From NCBI RefSeq assembly GCF_012726175.1, contig NZ_JAASAD010000004.1, forward strand, positions 1 to 64,000: a stretch of 64,000 nucleotides of DNA, read 5' to 3'. Numbering within the stretch: position 1 is the first letter of the stretch; each line of letters starts with the position of its first letter. The position numbers were made by a program, and so were the translations under genes. The notes under the pieces were generated by a model that was given only the letters and a program-made list of their open reading frames with translations, was not told the DNA's origin and did not search any database. The DNA is from Micromonospora sp. HNM0581 (GTDB lineage Bacteria > Actinomycetota > Actinomycetes > Mycobacteriales > Micromonosporaceae). Below are positions 41,647 through 50,777 of the stretch, one piece after another.

Positions 41647-43196
41647 GAACGGCCTCCAGCGGTTTCCCGGCGCAGCAGATCGCGTAACACGTCGTGACGG
41701 AGCTTGCCGGTGCCGTCACGGGGCAGTTCGGCAACGAACCGCCACCGACGCGGCACCTTGAAACCGGCAAGCGAACGCCGGCAGAACTCGTCCAGCACCT
41801 GCGCGCCATCGGCCGGGTCGAGCCGTTGCGGATCAAGCTCGACGACCGCCACCACCCGTTCGCCGTACTCGTCGTCCGGCTCGCCCGTCACCGCCGCGTC
41901 CCGGACCGATGGGTGGGACAGCAGGACCGCCTGCACCTCCGCCGGATGAATGTTCACCCCACCGGAGATGATCAGGTCGCGGGCCCGACCGGTCAGGTAG
42001 AGGTAACCGGCGTCGTCCAGGAACCCGGTCTCACCGTAGGTGAACACGCCGGGCCGCAGATGCGCCTCCCGGGTCTCGGCGGGAGCGTTGTGGTATTCGA
42101 ACGTCTTGCCGGCCCGGTGGACGAACACCCGACCCGGCTGGCCGGGCGGCAGCTCCGAGCCGTCCGGACCCAGGATGACGATCTTGTGGGGTGGCACGGC
42201 CCGACCGACGCTCCCCGGATGTTGCAACCAGTCCTCGGCACCGATCAGCGTGACCACTCCCGCCTCGGTCGCCGCGTAGTACTCGACCACCACCGGCCCC
42301 CACCACTCGATCATCTGCCGTTTCACCTCGACCGGGCACGGGCCGCCGCCGTGCCACACCGTCCGCAGGCTGCTCACCACCGCCACGGATCGGACCCCGG
42401 CGTCCAGCCGCAGCAGCCGGACGAACTGCGTGGGCACCAGATGGCAGGCGGTGATCCGGTGCTCGGCCACCGCGGCCAGGAACGCCTGCGGGTCGAACCG
42501 CTCGTGCAGCACCAGCCGGCTGCCACGCAGCAGCGGCAACAGGGCGAAGAACAGTTGCGCCGAGTGGTACCAGGGGCCCACCAGCAACACGGCGCCACGT
42601 GCCGGGACGGCCAACGTGTACCCGGCGTAGGCCAGCAGCCGATCCACCCGACCGAACGGCGCACCGGTGCGGAACAGTCCGTTGCGTACACCCTTGGGCA
42701 TTCCGGTGGTGCCGGAGGTGTAGAGCATGGTGGAGCCGCACACCTGATCCTCCGGCTCGTCGTCAGCGAGCGGTGCGAGCAGCGGTTCGACCGCTGCGGC
42801 AGCACCGACATCCCGCTCACCCGCGACGAGCCGGTCGATGCTACCGGGGCACGCGCGCACCGCCTCGTCCACCACAGCGGCGTACGCCGGCTCGGTCACC
42901 ACCAGCCGGCTGTCCGAGTCGGTCAGCAGGTACGCGATCTCCGACGCGGTCAGGTGCCAGTTGACCGGCACCACCGTAACTCCGGTGTGGATGGCGGCGA
43001 GCAGCGCCTCGAAGGTCTCCCGCCGGTTGCCGCACACCACCGCCATCGTGTCGCCGACCCGCAGCCCTCGGGCGCGCAGCAGGCGGATCCACCGGTTGAC
43101 CCGCGCGTCCAGACCCGGCCAGTCCACCGTCCCGGCGGCGTCACGCAATGCCGGCTGTCCGGCATCCACGGCCAGGTCCCGCAACAGTTCTGCCAC
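41643..43196 (-). CDS. FadD-like acyl-CoA ligase
   Basis: A 517-residue ANL-superfamily ligase. P-loop TMLYTSGTTGMPKGV, A5 region VVEYYAATEAGVVT, and C-terminal hinge GYLYLTGRARDLIISGGVN, with the catalytic Lys in PRDGTGKLRHDVL. The wording NWHLTASEIAYLLTDSDSRL resembles mycobacterial FadD ligases of sterol and fatty-acid breakdown. It should activate a free carboxylic acid as CoA thioester (or adenylate). GTG at 43196 with GGGGGAG upstream. Together with the thiolase, CoA-transferase and P450 it forms the catabolic-looking part of the cluster. Confidence 0.88.
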   Translation of the reverse strand: MAELLRDLAVDAGQPALRDAAGTVDWPGLDARVNRWIRLLRARGLRVGDTMAVVCGNRRETFEALLAAIHTGVTVVPVNWHLTASEIAYLLTDSDSRLVVTEPAYAAVVDEAVRACPGSIDRLVAGERDVGAAAAVEPLLAPLADDEPEDQVCGSTMLYTSGTTGMPKGVRNGLFRTGAPFGRVDRLLAYAGYTLAVPARGAVLLVGPWYHSAQLFFALLPLLRGSRLVLHERFDPQAFLAAVAEHRITACHLVPTQFVRLLRLDAGVRSVAVVSSLRTVWHGGGPCPVEVKRQMIEWWGPVVVEYYAATEAGVVTLIGAEDWLQHPGSVGRAVPPHKIVILGPDGSELPPGQPGRVFVHRAGKTFEYHNAPAETREAHLRPGVFTYGETGFLDDAGYLYLTGRARDLIISGGVNIHPAEVQAVLLSHPSVRDAAVTGEPDDEYGERVVAVVELDPQRLDPADGAQVLDEFCRRSLAGFKVPRRWRFVAELPRDGTGKLRHDVLRDLLRRETAGGRS

Positions 43197-43211
43197 GGCT
43201 CCCCCTTCGAA

Positions 43212-43946
43212 TCAATCCAGCAGATCCGGCTGCGCCCGGACGATGTCGGCGTACAGCGGGCGGAAGTTCAGCCGGGCGATCGCCGGGGTGCCGATGGTCC
43301 GCCGGGTCTCGGCGGCCTCCGCCGCACCGATCGGCACCGGCTGCCCGGCCGCCTCGGCGAGCAACTGGACCTGGCAGCTACGGTCCATCGCGATGAACCA
43401 CCAGGCCGCCTCTGCCACCGAACCACCGACGGTCAGCAACCCGTGGTTGCGCAGCACCGCCGCCTTCGTGTCACCGAGGGCGTCAGCGATGCGTTTGCCC
43501 TCCTCGGCAGCGAGCACCACCCCGGTGTAGTCCTCGAACACGGTGTGGTCGTCGTAGAACGCACAGGCGTCCTGGGTGATCGGATCCAGCGGCCTGCCGA
43601 GCGCCGCCCACGCCCGTCCGTAAGTGGAGTGGGTGTGCGCGGCGGCCACCACGTCGGGGCGGGCCGCGTGCACGTGGGAGTGGATGACGTACCCGGCCGG
43701 GTTGATCTGACCGGAGCCCTGCAGAACCGCGCCCGCCTCGTCGACCAGCAGCAGGTCACTGACCCGTACATGCCCGAAGTGCATGCCGAACGGGTTGATC
43801 CAGAACCGCCCCGGATGCTCCGGATCGCGGGCGGTCACGTGCCCCCCGGCCCCCTCGTCGAAGCCGTACCGGGCGAACAGGCGACAGGTCGCGGCGAGTT
43901 GCCGCTGCCGTCGCAGTCGTTCCTCGGCCGGAGTACGTTCCGTCAT
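43212..43946 (-). CDS. Class II aldolase/adducin-family protein
   Basis: A 244-residue protein; the true start is ATG at 43946, overlapping the upstream stop (ATGA). Zinc-binding histidines are in VIHSHVHAA and AAHTHSTYG, with a third in RNHGLLTVGG. EGAGGHVTARDP near the N-terminus matches the family's substrate loop. These enzymes make or break C-C bonds by a zinc-enolate mechanism (fuculose-phosphate aldolase type) or decarboxylate. Here it may perform a retro-aldol/aldol or decarboxylation on the polyketide chain (inference). Confidence 0.85.
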   Translation of the reverse strand: MTERTPAEERLRRQRQLAATCRLFARYGFDEGAGGHVTARDPEHPGRFWINPFGMHFGHVRVSDLLLVDEAGAVLQGSGQINPAGYVIHSHVHAARPDVVAAAHTHSTYGRAWAALGRPLDPITQDACAFYDDHTVFEDYTGVVLAAEEGKRIADALGDTKAAVLRNHGLLTVGGSVAEAAWWFIAMDRSCQVQLLAEAAGQPVPIGAAEAAETRRTIGTPAIARLNFRPLYADIVRAQPDLLD

Positions 43947-44647
43947 CCGCAACCTCCGGCGGTGTCGGTGTCGAAGGGGACACCGGCCGCGACCGCCTCG
44001 GGCACGCCGGTCGGCCCGGCTGGCGGATCGGCGTCCGGCTGCCACGCGGCCAGGAAGTGGTCGACCCGGTCCAGCCCCCAGAACCGGTGGCGACCCCAGC
44101 GCAGGTACGGGATGCCGAACACGTCGTCGTCGTAGGCGGCGGCGAGGCAGTCGGTCCCCTCCGCCCGGATCTCCGCGTCGTCCGGCGCAGCCTGGGCGAG
44201 AGCCGGATCGAAGTCGGCGGTCGTCGCGGCCTTCGTGATCACATCGGGGGTGCAGATGTCCTCGCCGCGCTCCCACCGGGCGGCGACCAGCGCGTCGTAG
44301 AACGGCACCGCCCGACCCGCCCGACGGGCCGACAGCCACGCCAGGTGCGGCAGTTCCCACCACGGGTCGACGTCGATCGGCCAGGCCATCGCCATGCCCG
44401 CCTGCCCGGCCAGGCGCTTGGTGTCCTGCAGGATGTAGAAGTGTTTCGCGCGACTCATCTGGGCGTAGTGCAGTTCCGCACCGCGCTCCGCCAACGCCGC
44501 GGTGGTCTGCGCGTCGGGATCCCAGTACGGGAAGAAGTCGACCCGGTCGAAGAAGTCGGGCACCTCACGACGCAGCCGGTGGATGGCCAGCCAGCTGTAC
44601 GGGCTGCGGAACGAGAAGTACAACCTGGGCCGCCGCTGCTGCTTCAC
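43943..44647 (-). CDS. DsbA-fold 2-hydroxychromene-2-carboxylate isomerase-like protein
   Basis: A 234-residue protein starting at the GTG inside a GTGA overlap, with GGAGG upstream. The start PRLYFSFRSPYSWLAIHRL fits the kappa-class GST/HCCA isomerase family (FSFRSPYS in place of a CxxC). WPIDVDPWWELPHLAWL and GIPYLRWGRHRFWGLDRVDH are further family signatures. These enzymes use glutathione or act as cofactor-independent isomerases on enone substrates. In this cluster, double-bond or ring isomerisation of an unsaturated acyl intermediate is a plausible role. Confidence 0.82.
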   Translation of the reverse strand: MKQQRRPRLYFSFRSPYSWLAIHRLRREVPDFFDRVDFFPYWDPDAQTTAALAERGAELHYAQMSRAKHFYILQDTKRLAGQAGMAMAWPIDVDPWWELPHLAWLSARRAGRAVPFYDALVAARWERGEDICTPDVITKAATTADFDPALAQAAPDDAEIRAEGTDCLAAAYDDDVFGIPYLRWGRHRFWGLDRVDHFLAAWQPDADPPAGPTGVPEAVAAGVPFDTDTAGGCG

Positions 44648-45582
44648 ACGGCACCTCCGGACAGGGCCCGCAGCACCTCGTCGTCGAACTCGGCGAGCTC
44701 GCCGGCACGCGGGCCGGCGCTTATCGCGTAGCCGTGCAGGATGGTCGCGGTCGCCGTGTGCACCAGCCGGTCGCCGCGGCGCACATAGCAGTCCATCCGG
44801 GCATCGAACATGACACCACGCAACACGCCGGTCACGTTGAGCACGGTGTGCACCTCCTCCTCCATCAGTGCCGCCTCGACCAGCCGTACCCGGGCCCGGG
44901 AGACCACCGGAATCCAGGACCGTTCGCGGACCAGCCGGCCCACCGAGATGCCCCGCTGGGCCAGGAAGCGGTCCACCACCTCCTCCAGCGCCCGCACGTA
45001 CCCGGAATGTTGCACCCGGTCGGAGAAGTGGCAGTAGAAGTAGGGTGCCCGCCAACTCCAGAGGAACGCGTTCGATCCCGCCGGGGTCAACACGTCGGCG
45101 ACCGTCTGCCCGGTGGCCAGCGGCCGATGGTCGGGGCGGGTCACCGCGTCGGCGGCACCCAGAGTCGGTACCACCAGCTCGGCCAGGTGGGCCGGTGCCG
45201 GTGCCGACGTCGTGGCGGCGGGCTCGGTGACCAGCACGACGCGGACCTTGCCGCGCAGCACGACCTGCTCCCGGCCGTCTCGGTGCACCGTCATCCGCAC
45301 CGCCAACCTGCCGGCGGATTCACCGGTCACCTCCACCCGGGCCTCGTCGTCGACCTCCAGGACGGCCGGCAACTGCACCGAACAGTCGACGATCTCCACA
45401 CCCAGGCCGTGCTCGTGGAAGAGTTGCCGCGCTCCGGGGCCCCGATCGCGGAACCATTGCAGTACCGCCTCCTCAACGAGGTAGACGAAGTGCTTGAAGC
45501 CGATCCAGGTGCGGATGTTGGCCCCTTCGTAACGGGGCCGCCCGACGAGGACCGTCAACGGGGCGGTGGGAACACTTGTCAA
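44644..45582 (-). CDS. Double-hotdog acyl-thioesterase-like protein
   Basis: A 312-residue protein with two hotdog folds in tandem. The first has GFKHFVYLVEEAVLQWFRDR and HGLGVEIVDCSVQLPAVLEV. The second has FYCHFSDRVQHSGYVRALEE and RSWIPVVSRARVRLVEAALM. This is the layout of acyl-ACP/acyl-CoA thioesterases of the 4-hydroxybenzoyl-CoA-thioesterase superfamily. Likely hydrolyses a thioester to free the chain made by the ketosynthase system, or serves as a dehydratase-like accessory. It couples to its downstream neighbour by GTGA. Confidence 0.75.
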   Translation of the reverse strand: MTSVPTAPLTVLVGRPRYEGANIRTWIGFKHFVYLVEEAVLQWFRDRGPGARQLFHEHGLGVEIVDCSVQLPAVLEVDDEARVEVTGESAGRLAVRMTVHRDGREQVVLRGKVRVVLVTEPAATTSAPAPAHLAELVVPTLGAADAVTRPDHRPLATGQTVADVLTPAGSNAFLWSWRAPYFYCHFSDRVQHSGYVRALEEVVDRFLAQRGISVGRLVRERSWIPVVSRARVRLVEAALMEEEVHTVLNVTGVLRGVMFDARMDCYVRRGDRLVHTATATILHGYAISAGPRAGELAEFDDEVLRALSGGAV

Positions 45583-45598
45583 CTGTCTGCTCCTGTCG

Positions 45599-46384
45599 TC
45601 AGGGACGTACCGTCATCCGGCTCGCCGCACCGACGAACCGAGCGACCTGCTCCGCCACCTCTGCCGCATGGCGGACATGGCAGAAGTGGTCGTAGTGCTC
45701 GTGCACGAGCAGGGTCGCCCGGGGCATGTCCCGGCCCAGGGTCGCGGCGGCAGCCGGGGACAACGTCGGGTCGGCGCCACCCGCCAGGATCAACGTCGGG
45801 GTTTCCACCGTGCTCAACGTGAGCCCGCCGCTGCTGACGAACTGGTCGAAGACGGTGAGGAAGCCGGCGGGCCCGATCCGGTCGATGGCCTTCGCGATCA
45901 TCGATTCGAGTACGGCGGCATCCAGCGTGCGTAGCCGTTCACCGATGCGCAGCCGCAGGCCGTCGTGGATGTGCCGGTCGAAGGTACGCCGGGCGCGGTC
46001 GAAGACCTGCCAGGTGATCGGCTGCTCCGGCGGACAGTACAGGGGACACAGCAGTACCGTCGAACGGGCCGGTCGTCGGCCGCCGGACATGAGCTCCAAC
46101 GTGGCGTTGGCACCGAAGGAGTGCGCGACGATCGTGTCGGCCGGTCGGGGCAGCTGGGCGAGTCCTGCGGCGAGGAAGTCCGCCACCCTGCCCTGGCGTC
46201 GCCACCGGTAGTCGTTCCCGGCCCGCCACGGCAGGTCCAGCGCCACCACCCGCCAGTGCGGATCGAACTCCCGGGCGAGTGGTCGCCAGGACTCCCACGA
46301 GTCCTCCAGGCCATGCGCGAGGACCACCAGGTCTCCCCCGGTGGTTCCGGCGGACAACTCGTGCAGGGTGGGTGCTGTGATCAC
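45599..46384 (-). CDS. Alpha/beta-hydrolase (possible type II thioesterase)
   Basis: A 261-residue hydrolase; the GTG at 46384 overlaps the upstream stop (GTGA). The oxyanion strand is LVVLAHGLEDSWESW. The nucleophile elbow is IVAHSFGANATLEL (A-H-S-F-G, Ser in the usual place). The acid and His are in LILAGGADPTLSP and HEHYDHFCH. Located between a ketosynthase-like gene and the hotdog gene, it may release or proof-read carrier-bound chains. Without the product, lactone or ester hydrolysis is equally possible. Confidence 0.82.
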   Translation of the reverse strand: MITAPTLHELSAGTTGGDLVVLAHGLEDSWESWRPLAREFDPHWRVVALDLPWRAGNDYRWRRQGRVADFLAAGLAQLPRPADTIVAHSFGANATLELMSGGRRPARSTVLLCPLYCPPEQPITWQVFDRARRTFDRHIHDGLRLRIGERLRTLDAAVLESMIAKAIDRIGPAGFLTVFDQFVSSGGLTLSTVETPTLILAGGADPTLSPAAAATLGRDMPRATLLVHEHYDHFCHVRHAAEVAEQVARFVGAASRMTVRP

Positions 46385-47361
46385 CGCTGTGCTCCTGACC
46401 CGCCGTCGACGAACACGACCCGCGGGGTGTCGGGTGTGATCGCCTCCGCGCTGTCGCCGGGGTCGGCGGTGAGCCACACCTCCCGCTCACCGTCGGTGTC
46501 GTCGCCGCAGGTCACGGCGATCGGGCCGGACCCACCGGCGTCGAGCAGCGCCGCCGCCAGCGCCAGGTTGACCACCCCGGCCGCGCCGTAGCAGTCACCC
46601 CACCGCGTTGCCGGGTCGAAACCGCCGGGCCCCAGGCGACACGTCGCCTGACGCGCCGCCGTCAACAGGACCGGCCCTCGACCCGACGGGGCGGCGCGGG
46701 TGAGCACCAGGCAGGCGGCGCCCGCGCGCAGCTGGGAAGTGGCGCAACCTGCCTGGTGCAGTCCGATGGCCGTCTCGTCGGCCGGTTCAGATCCCACCAC
46801 GAGCACCCGTCCGGCCCGGCCGGCGCGCAGCAGCAGGGCCGCCGTGCGGACGGCGTCCAATCCGGCGGTGGCGCCGGAACAGAGCATCAGATTCGCTCCG
46901 CCGAACCCGAACCAGAGTGCGATCGTGCTGGCCAGCACGTTGCTGGAGGCGTTCGGCGCGGCGAGCGGGCTGACCGCACGACCGCCCTCGGCGTGGATGG
47001 TCCGCGCCAGCTCGGCGACGGTCGCCACATTACCGAGATTGCCGGCGACGACCACGGCCGTTTCCGGATCGACGCCGTCCGGCCGGACCCGACCGGGTGC
47101 AAGGCCCAGAGCGCGGTGCACGGCGCACAACGCGAGCCGGGTGGCTGGTTCCTTGTAGAGCAGGCCCTTGCGGCCGAGCGTCTCGTGGGCGCGTTCGGCC
47201 GGCACCGCGCCGGCCAGGGCACCGGCCAGGCGCTGTACCGGCACACCGGACCAGTCGGCCAGATCGTCGGCGAGGGTGCCCGCCCCGGGCAGGTGCAGGC
47301 TCCAGCCGGCCACCCGCACTGCGGGTGACGGCGCTGCGGCATCCGGTACGGCGCTGGTCAC
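46381..47361 (-). CDS. Chain-length-factor-like ketosynthase homologue (Cys replaced by Ala)
   Basis: A 326-residue member of the thiolase/ketosynthase fold. The start is the GTG in a GTGA overlap at 47361. The active-site segment reads LMLCSGATAGLDAVRTA; aligned with T-A-C-x-x-G, the nucleophile position is Ala164. A nearby Cys161 is out of register. The catalytic His motifs are also lost. It is therefore expected to be non-condensing and to pair with the active ketosynthase encoded just upstream (47358-48473), as chain-length factors do. Confidence 0.8.
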   Translation of the reverse strand: MTSAVPDAAAPSPAVRVAGWSLHLPGAGTLADDLADWSGVPVQRLAGALAGAVPAERAHETLGRKGLLYKEPATRLALCAVHRALGLAPGRVRPDGVDPETAVVVAGNLGNVATVAELARTIHAEGGRAVSPLAAPNASSNVLASTIALWFGFGGANLMLCSGATAGLDAVRTAALLLRAGRAGRVLVVGSEPADETAIGLHQAGCATSQLRAGAACLVLTRAAPSGRGPVLLTAARQATCRLGPGGFDPATRWGDCYGAAGVVNLALAAALLDAGGSGPIAVTCGDDTDGEREVWLTADPGDSAEAITPDTPRVVFVDGGSGAQR

Positions 47362-48473
47362 GGCGCCTCCACGAGGGTGACGGCGTTCACGCCGCCAAAT
47401 CCGAACGCGTCGCACTGCACCAGTCGCGGCTGGTGGGCGATGGTCGTGTCTGCGAAGCGAAGTCCGGCGCCCTCCGGCAACGGGGAACGCAGTCCCACCA
47501 CCGGCGGCACCTGGCCGTCGGCCAGGCACCGCCGACCCACGTCAAGGTTGACGAGCGCCGCCGCTCCGGAGGTGTGCCCGGTCGCGCCCTTGACCGCCGT
47601 CACCAGTGGATCTGCGCCGCCGGCCACGAGCACCTCCCGGATCGCCGCGCACTCTGCGGGATCGTTCAAAGCGGTGCCGGTCCCGTGTGCCACCACCAGG
47701 TCCACCTCGGCCGGATGGCGGTCACCACGGGTCAGGGCGTCGCGCATCGCCCGGGCGATACCCGACACGGACGGGGCGGTCTCGTGGTGGGCGTCGCAGG
47801 AAAGTCCGGTGGCCACCACCCGGGCCAGTGCTGGCCGGCCGTCGTCGTCGGGCACCAGTACGACCGCGGCGGCCCCGTCACCCAGCAGCACACCCTGCCG
47901 GTCGACGTCGAACGGACGGACCGTGTCTGTCGGTCGCTCGACGACCCGGCCGATCATCGCCAGCATCGACTCGGTGGTCGCGTCGACGCCGCAGACCAGC
48001 ACCGCGTCGGCCTCGCCGAGCATGAGCAGATCTTCGGCGAGAGCCAGTACGTGGCCACCTGCGCTGCACGCGTTACTGACCGTGACCACTTCACGTAGGC
48101 CGGGTACCGCACCGCCGACCGCGTCGCCGAAATGCAGGCGGTGCGCGGCAACCGCCGTACCGCCCGTCGCATAGGCTTCCACCGCCGCCAACTCCCGCAG
48201 CCCGGTGCCGACCAACGCGACCATTCGACGTCGCCGGGGGTCGAGCCCGGCAGCGACGATCGCCCGGCTCGCGCATTCGGCCACCCAACGGCTGGCCGCG
48301 AAGTCCCGCGTCAGGCCATCGTCGATGTGGTAGCCGTGGGCGACGTTGAGAGCCGACGGTGTTCCGTGCCGCAACGGCCCGATCCCACTGCGCCCAGCCA
48401 GCAACGCGGCGAAGGTCTGCGCCCCGTCGCCGAAGCAGGTCCGCAGCTCGCTAGCGGTCAGCCGGGCCGGCAC
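47358..48473 (-). CDS. Beta-ketoacyl synthase (second active KS)
   Basis: A 371-residue FabF-like condensing enzyme. All three catalytic residues are present: Cys136 in VSNACSAGGH, His263 in VAHGTGTALN and His300 in GATGHTSGA. It is slightly shorter at the N-terminus than usual FabF (about 410). GTG start at 48473, overlapping the upstream gene by 23 bp. It catalyses decarboxylative Claisen condensation with malonyl-ACP, presumably as a heterodimer with the Cys-less homologue encoded next. Two KS/CLF sets imply two separate elongation phases. Confidence 0.88.
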   Translation of the reverse strand: MPARLTASELRTCFGDGAQTFAALLAGRSGIGPLRHGTPSALNVAHGYHIDDGLTRDFAASRWVAECASRAIVAAGLDPRRRRMVALVGTGLRELAAVEAYATGGTAVAAHRLHFGDAVGGAVPGLREVVTVSNACSAGGHVLALAEDLLMLGEADAVLVCGVDATTESMLAMIGRVVERPTDTVRPFDVDRQGVLLGDGAAAVVLVPDDDGRPALARVVATGLSCDAHHETAPSVSGIARAMRDALTRGDRHPAEVDLVVAHGTGTALNDPAECAAIREVLVAGGADPLVTAVKGATGHTSGAAALVNLDVGRRCLADGQVPPVVGLRSPLPEGAGLRFADTTIAHQPRLVQCDAFGFGGVNAVTLVEAP

Positions 48474-49572
48474 CTGACCACCCCCTGATGATGGCGGCGG
48501 CGGTACCGCCGTCCGGGCTGCGGGAGGTCAGCAGAGCCAGCCGCGTTCGGGCCCCGACCGGCTCCGCCGCCAGGAAGGTTGCCAGTGCCAGCCCTCCGGT
48601 CGCTGCGTCGCAGTGGCCGAACAGCCGGCCGACCCGGGTCCGGGTCGGGGTGTGACCGAGCGCGGCGCAGGCCGGGGCGAACTCGTCGGTGTCGTCAACA
48701 CCGGTCTCACCGGTCAGCACGTGGGAAACCTGCGCCGGATCGACCCCGGCACGACGGACGGCCCGGCTCACGCAGCCGGTCAGCGCCCGGTCGGCGGACT
48801 CGCCACCGCCGGGACCGTACGCGGTGGCCAGGGCGAGCACTTCGGCCTCACGGCGCGGTCCGGCCCACGCGGGCTGTTCGGCCCGGGTCAGCAGGAACAC
48901 GGCGGCGGCCTCCCCGGTGGGCACCTGCCGTCCGGTCAGCCAGGTGTTCCACGCCCGGTGCGGGCTGAACTCCTCCACCGCGCCGACCAGCATCGCATCG
49001 ACGTAGCCCCTGGTGATGGCGTTGGTGCCGTAGCGCAGGGCGTCGAGGAAGGCCAGCGGGCCGGTAGCCACCGTGGCGTTGACGCCTCGCAGGCCGTGCC
49101 GGATGGCGGCCTGCCCGGCGGCGCAGTTCATCACGGTGTTGGGAAAGAGGACCGGATTGACCAGGTACGGCTTCTCCTGCACCAGGGTGTCCCGGGTGTA
49201 GTCGCTCGTGGAGCGGAAGCTGCCGAGTGAGGTACCGAGCACCACACCGAGCCGTGCCCGGTTGCTGTCGTCGACCAGCACCCCGGCGTCGCTCAACGCC
49301 TCCCCGCAGGCCACCACGGCCAACGCCGTCGCACGGTCGTAGAAGCTGGTGCCCTTGCGACCGAGGTGGGCGCGGACGTCGAAATCGACCAGGGCGTGCC
49401 CGGTGGTGGAGGGCAGCGGCTCGTCCGACAGACCCGTCACGTCGACCGGTGGCGGCGGCTCGGTCGATGCGGCCGCGGCGACCACGTCGGCGGTCAGCCG
49501 CTCGGTCAGGGCGGCGCGGCCGACTCCGGCCGGGCTGACCGTGCTCCAACCAGTGATGACGACGCCGCTCAT
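48451..49572 (-). CDS. Chain-length-factor-like ketosynthase homologue (Cys replaced by Pro)
   Basis: A 373-residue KS-fold protein. The expected active-site Cys segment reads TVATGPLAFLDALRYG, so the nucleophile position is Pro172. The first His motif is replaced by VLTGETGVDD, while GHCDAATGG retains one His. Such G-P-L-A-F-L-D sequences resemble inactive partners in reducing type II PKS (aryl-polyene-like) systems. It should dimerise with the FabF-like KS at 49569-50774, to whose stop its ATG is coupled (ATGA). Confidence 0.82.
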   Translation of the reverse strand: MSGVVITGWSTVSPAGVGRAALTERLTADVVAAAASTEPPPPVDVTGLSDEPLPSTTGHALVDFDVRAHLGRKGTSFYDRATALAVVACGEALSDAGVLVDDSNRARLGVVLGTSLGSFRSTSDYTRDTLVQEKPYLVNPVLFPNTVMNCAAGQAAIRHGLRGVNATVATGPLAFLDALRYGTNAITRGYVDAMLVGAVEEFSPHRAWNTWLTGRQVPTGEAAAVFLLTRAEQPAWAGPRREAEVLALATAYGPGGGESADRALTGCVSRAVRRAGVDPAQVSHVLTGETGVDDTDEFAPACAALGHTPTRTRVGRLFGHCDAATGGLALATFLAAEPVGARTRLALLTSRSPDGGTAAAIIRGWSGAGPADR

Positions 49573-50774
49573 TCGACCGCTCCGATCAGGACGATGGCGT
49601 TGTTCCCGCCGAAGGCGAAGCCGTTGTTCTGCACCACCCGCACACCCGTCTCCCGGGCGGTGTTCGGCACCGGGTCCAACCCCGCCAGCGCCGGGTCGGG
49701 AGTCGTCCAGTTGATGGTCGGTGGCAGGAACCCGTGGGTGATGGCCAGTGCTCCGGCGATCGCACCGAAGCCGCTGGCCGCGCCCATGGTGTGGCCGATC
49801 ATCGACTTGATCGAGCTGACCGGTGGTACCCGGTCACCGAACACGTCGAAGATGGCCTGCGCCTCGACCGAATCGTTCGCGGGGGTCCCGGTGCCGTGGG
49901 CGCAGATGTAGTCCACGTCCTCGGGCTTGACGGCGGCGTTGCGGTGCGCGGTGCGCATGCACTCGGCGATACTGGCGCGGTCCGGTGCCACCGGGTGGTT
50001 GGCGTCGCAGTTCACGCCGTAGCCGAGTACCTCGCCGTAGATGCGGGCGCCCCGCGTCCGCGCGTGGTCCAGCGTCTCCAACAACAGCATCGCCCCGCCC
50101 TCGCCGGTCAGGATGCCCGAGCGGTCCCGGTCGAACGGCGAGCAGGCGTCGGCGGTGAGGGCACCGAGCCGGAAGAAGCCCGCGTGGGCCCACCGGCACA
50201 CCGAGTCGGCCCCGCCGGCGAACATCACGTCCGCCTCCCCGGTGACGAGCGTGTCGTACGCGTAGCCGATGGCGTAGTTGCTGGCCGAGCAGGCGGTCGC
50301 CAGGGTCAACGACTCCCCGGCCAACTCCAGTTCGGTGCTCACCGCGTGGGCGAGCCGCCCGGCTGCCATCTGCCCGAGCAGTTCCGGGTCCATCGCGGCG
50401 AAACCACCCTCGACCTGCTGGGCGGTCACCGTCTCCACCACCACGGACTCGCCGCTGGTGGTGCCGACGACCGCCCCGACCCGGTCTGGCGCGACCGTCG
50501 CCGGATCGAGCCCGGAGTCGGCCAGGGCCAGCCGGGCGGCGGCTGCCGCGAACTGGCTGGAGCGGCCCCACCGGGTCGGCTCGATCCGGCGCAGCAGCGT
50601 TTCGGGTCGGAAGTCAGGCACCTCACCGGCGTTCCGGCGGGGAAATCCGCTGGCGTCGAAGCTGCGGATCGGTGAGATGCCGGACCGGCCCTCCCGCAGG
50701 CCGTCGGTGAACGCGGACACGCCGATCCCGATGCTGGACACCGGGCCCAGCCCGGTCACCACGACCCGGTTCAT
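49569..50774 (-). CDS. Beta-ketoacyl-ACP synthase II-like (first active KS)
   Basis: A 401-residue FabF-type enzyme with a complete catalytic triad: Cys162 in LATACSASNYAIG, His293 in CAHGTGTPAND and His328 in SMIGHTMGA. It is full length, beginning NRVVVTGLGPVSSIG. It elongates ACP-bound chains using malonyl-ACP. Three bases separate it from the ACP gene, and it is coupled to the Cys-to-Pro partner downstream. It is the core condensing enzyme of the cluster's FAS-II/PKS-II part. Confidence 0.92.
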   Translation of the reverse strand: MNRVVVTGLGPVSSIGIGVSAFTDGLREGRSGISPIRSFDASGFPRRNAGEVPDFRPETLLRRIEPTRWGRSSQFAAAAARLALADSGLDPATVAPDRVGAVVGTTSGESVVVETVTAQQVEGGFAAMDPELLGQMAAGRLAHAVSTELELAGESLTLATACSASNYAIGYAYDTLVTGEADVMFAGGADSVCRWAHAGFFRLGALTADACSPFDRDRSGILTGEGGAMLLLETLDHARTRGARIYGEVLGYGVNCDANHPVAPDRASIAECMRTAHRNAAVKPEDVDYICAHGTGTPANDSVEAQAIFDVFGDRVPPVSSIKSMIGHTMGAASGFGAIAGALAITHGFLPPTINWTTPDPALAGLDPVPNTARETGVRVVQNNGFAFGGNNAIVLIGAVE

Positions 50775-50777
50775 GCC

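Noticed and set aside
41694..44135. 813-codon plus-strand open frame across the P450/FadD/aldolase genes
   Set aside because: It is the antisense shadow of well-supported minus-strand genes; the translation is Gly/Arg/His/Pro-rich noise with no domain. Similar long shadows over htpG (33244-35673), the CoA-transferase/thiolase region (53680-55218) and the TPR gene (17593-18672) were dropped for the same reason.
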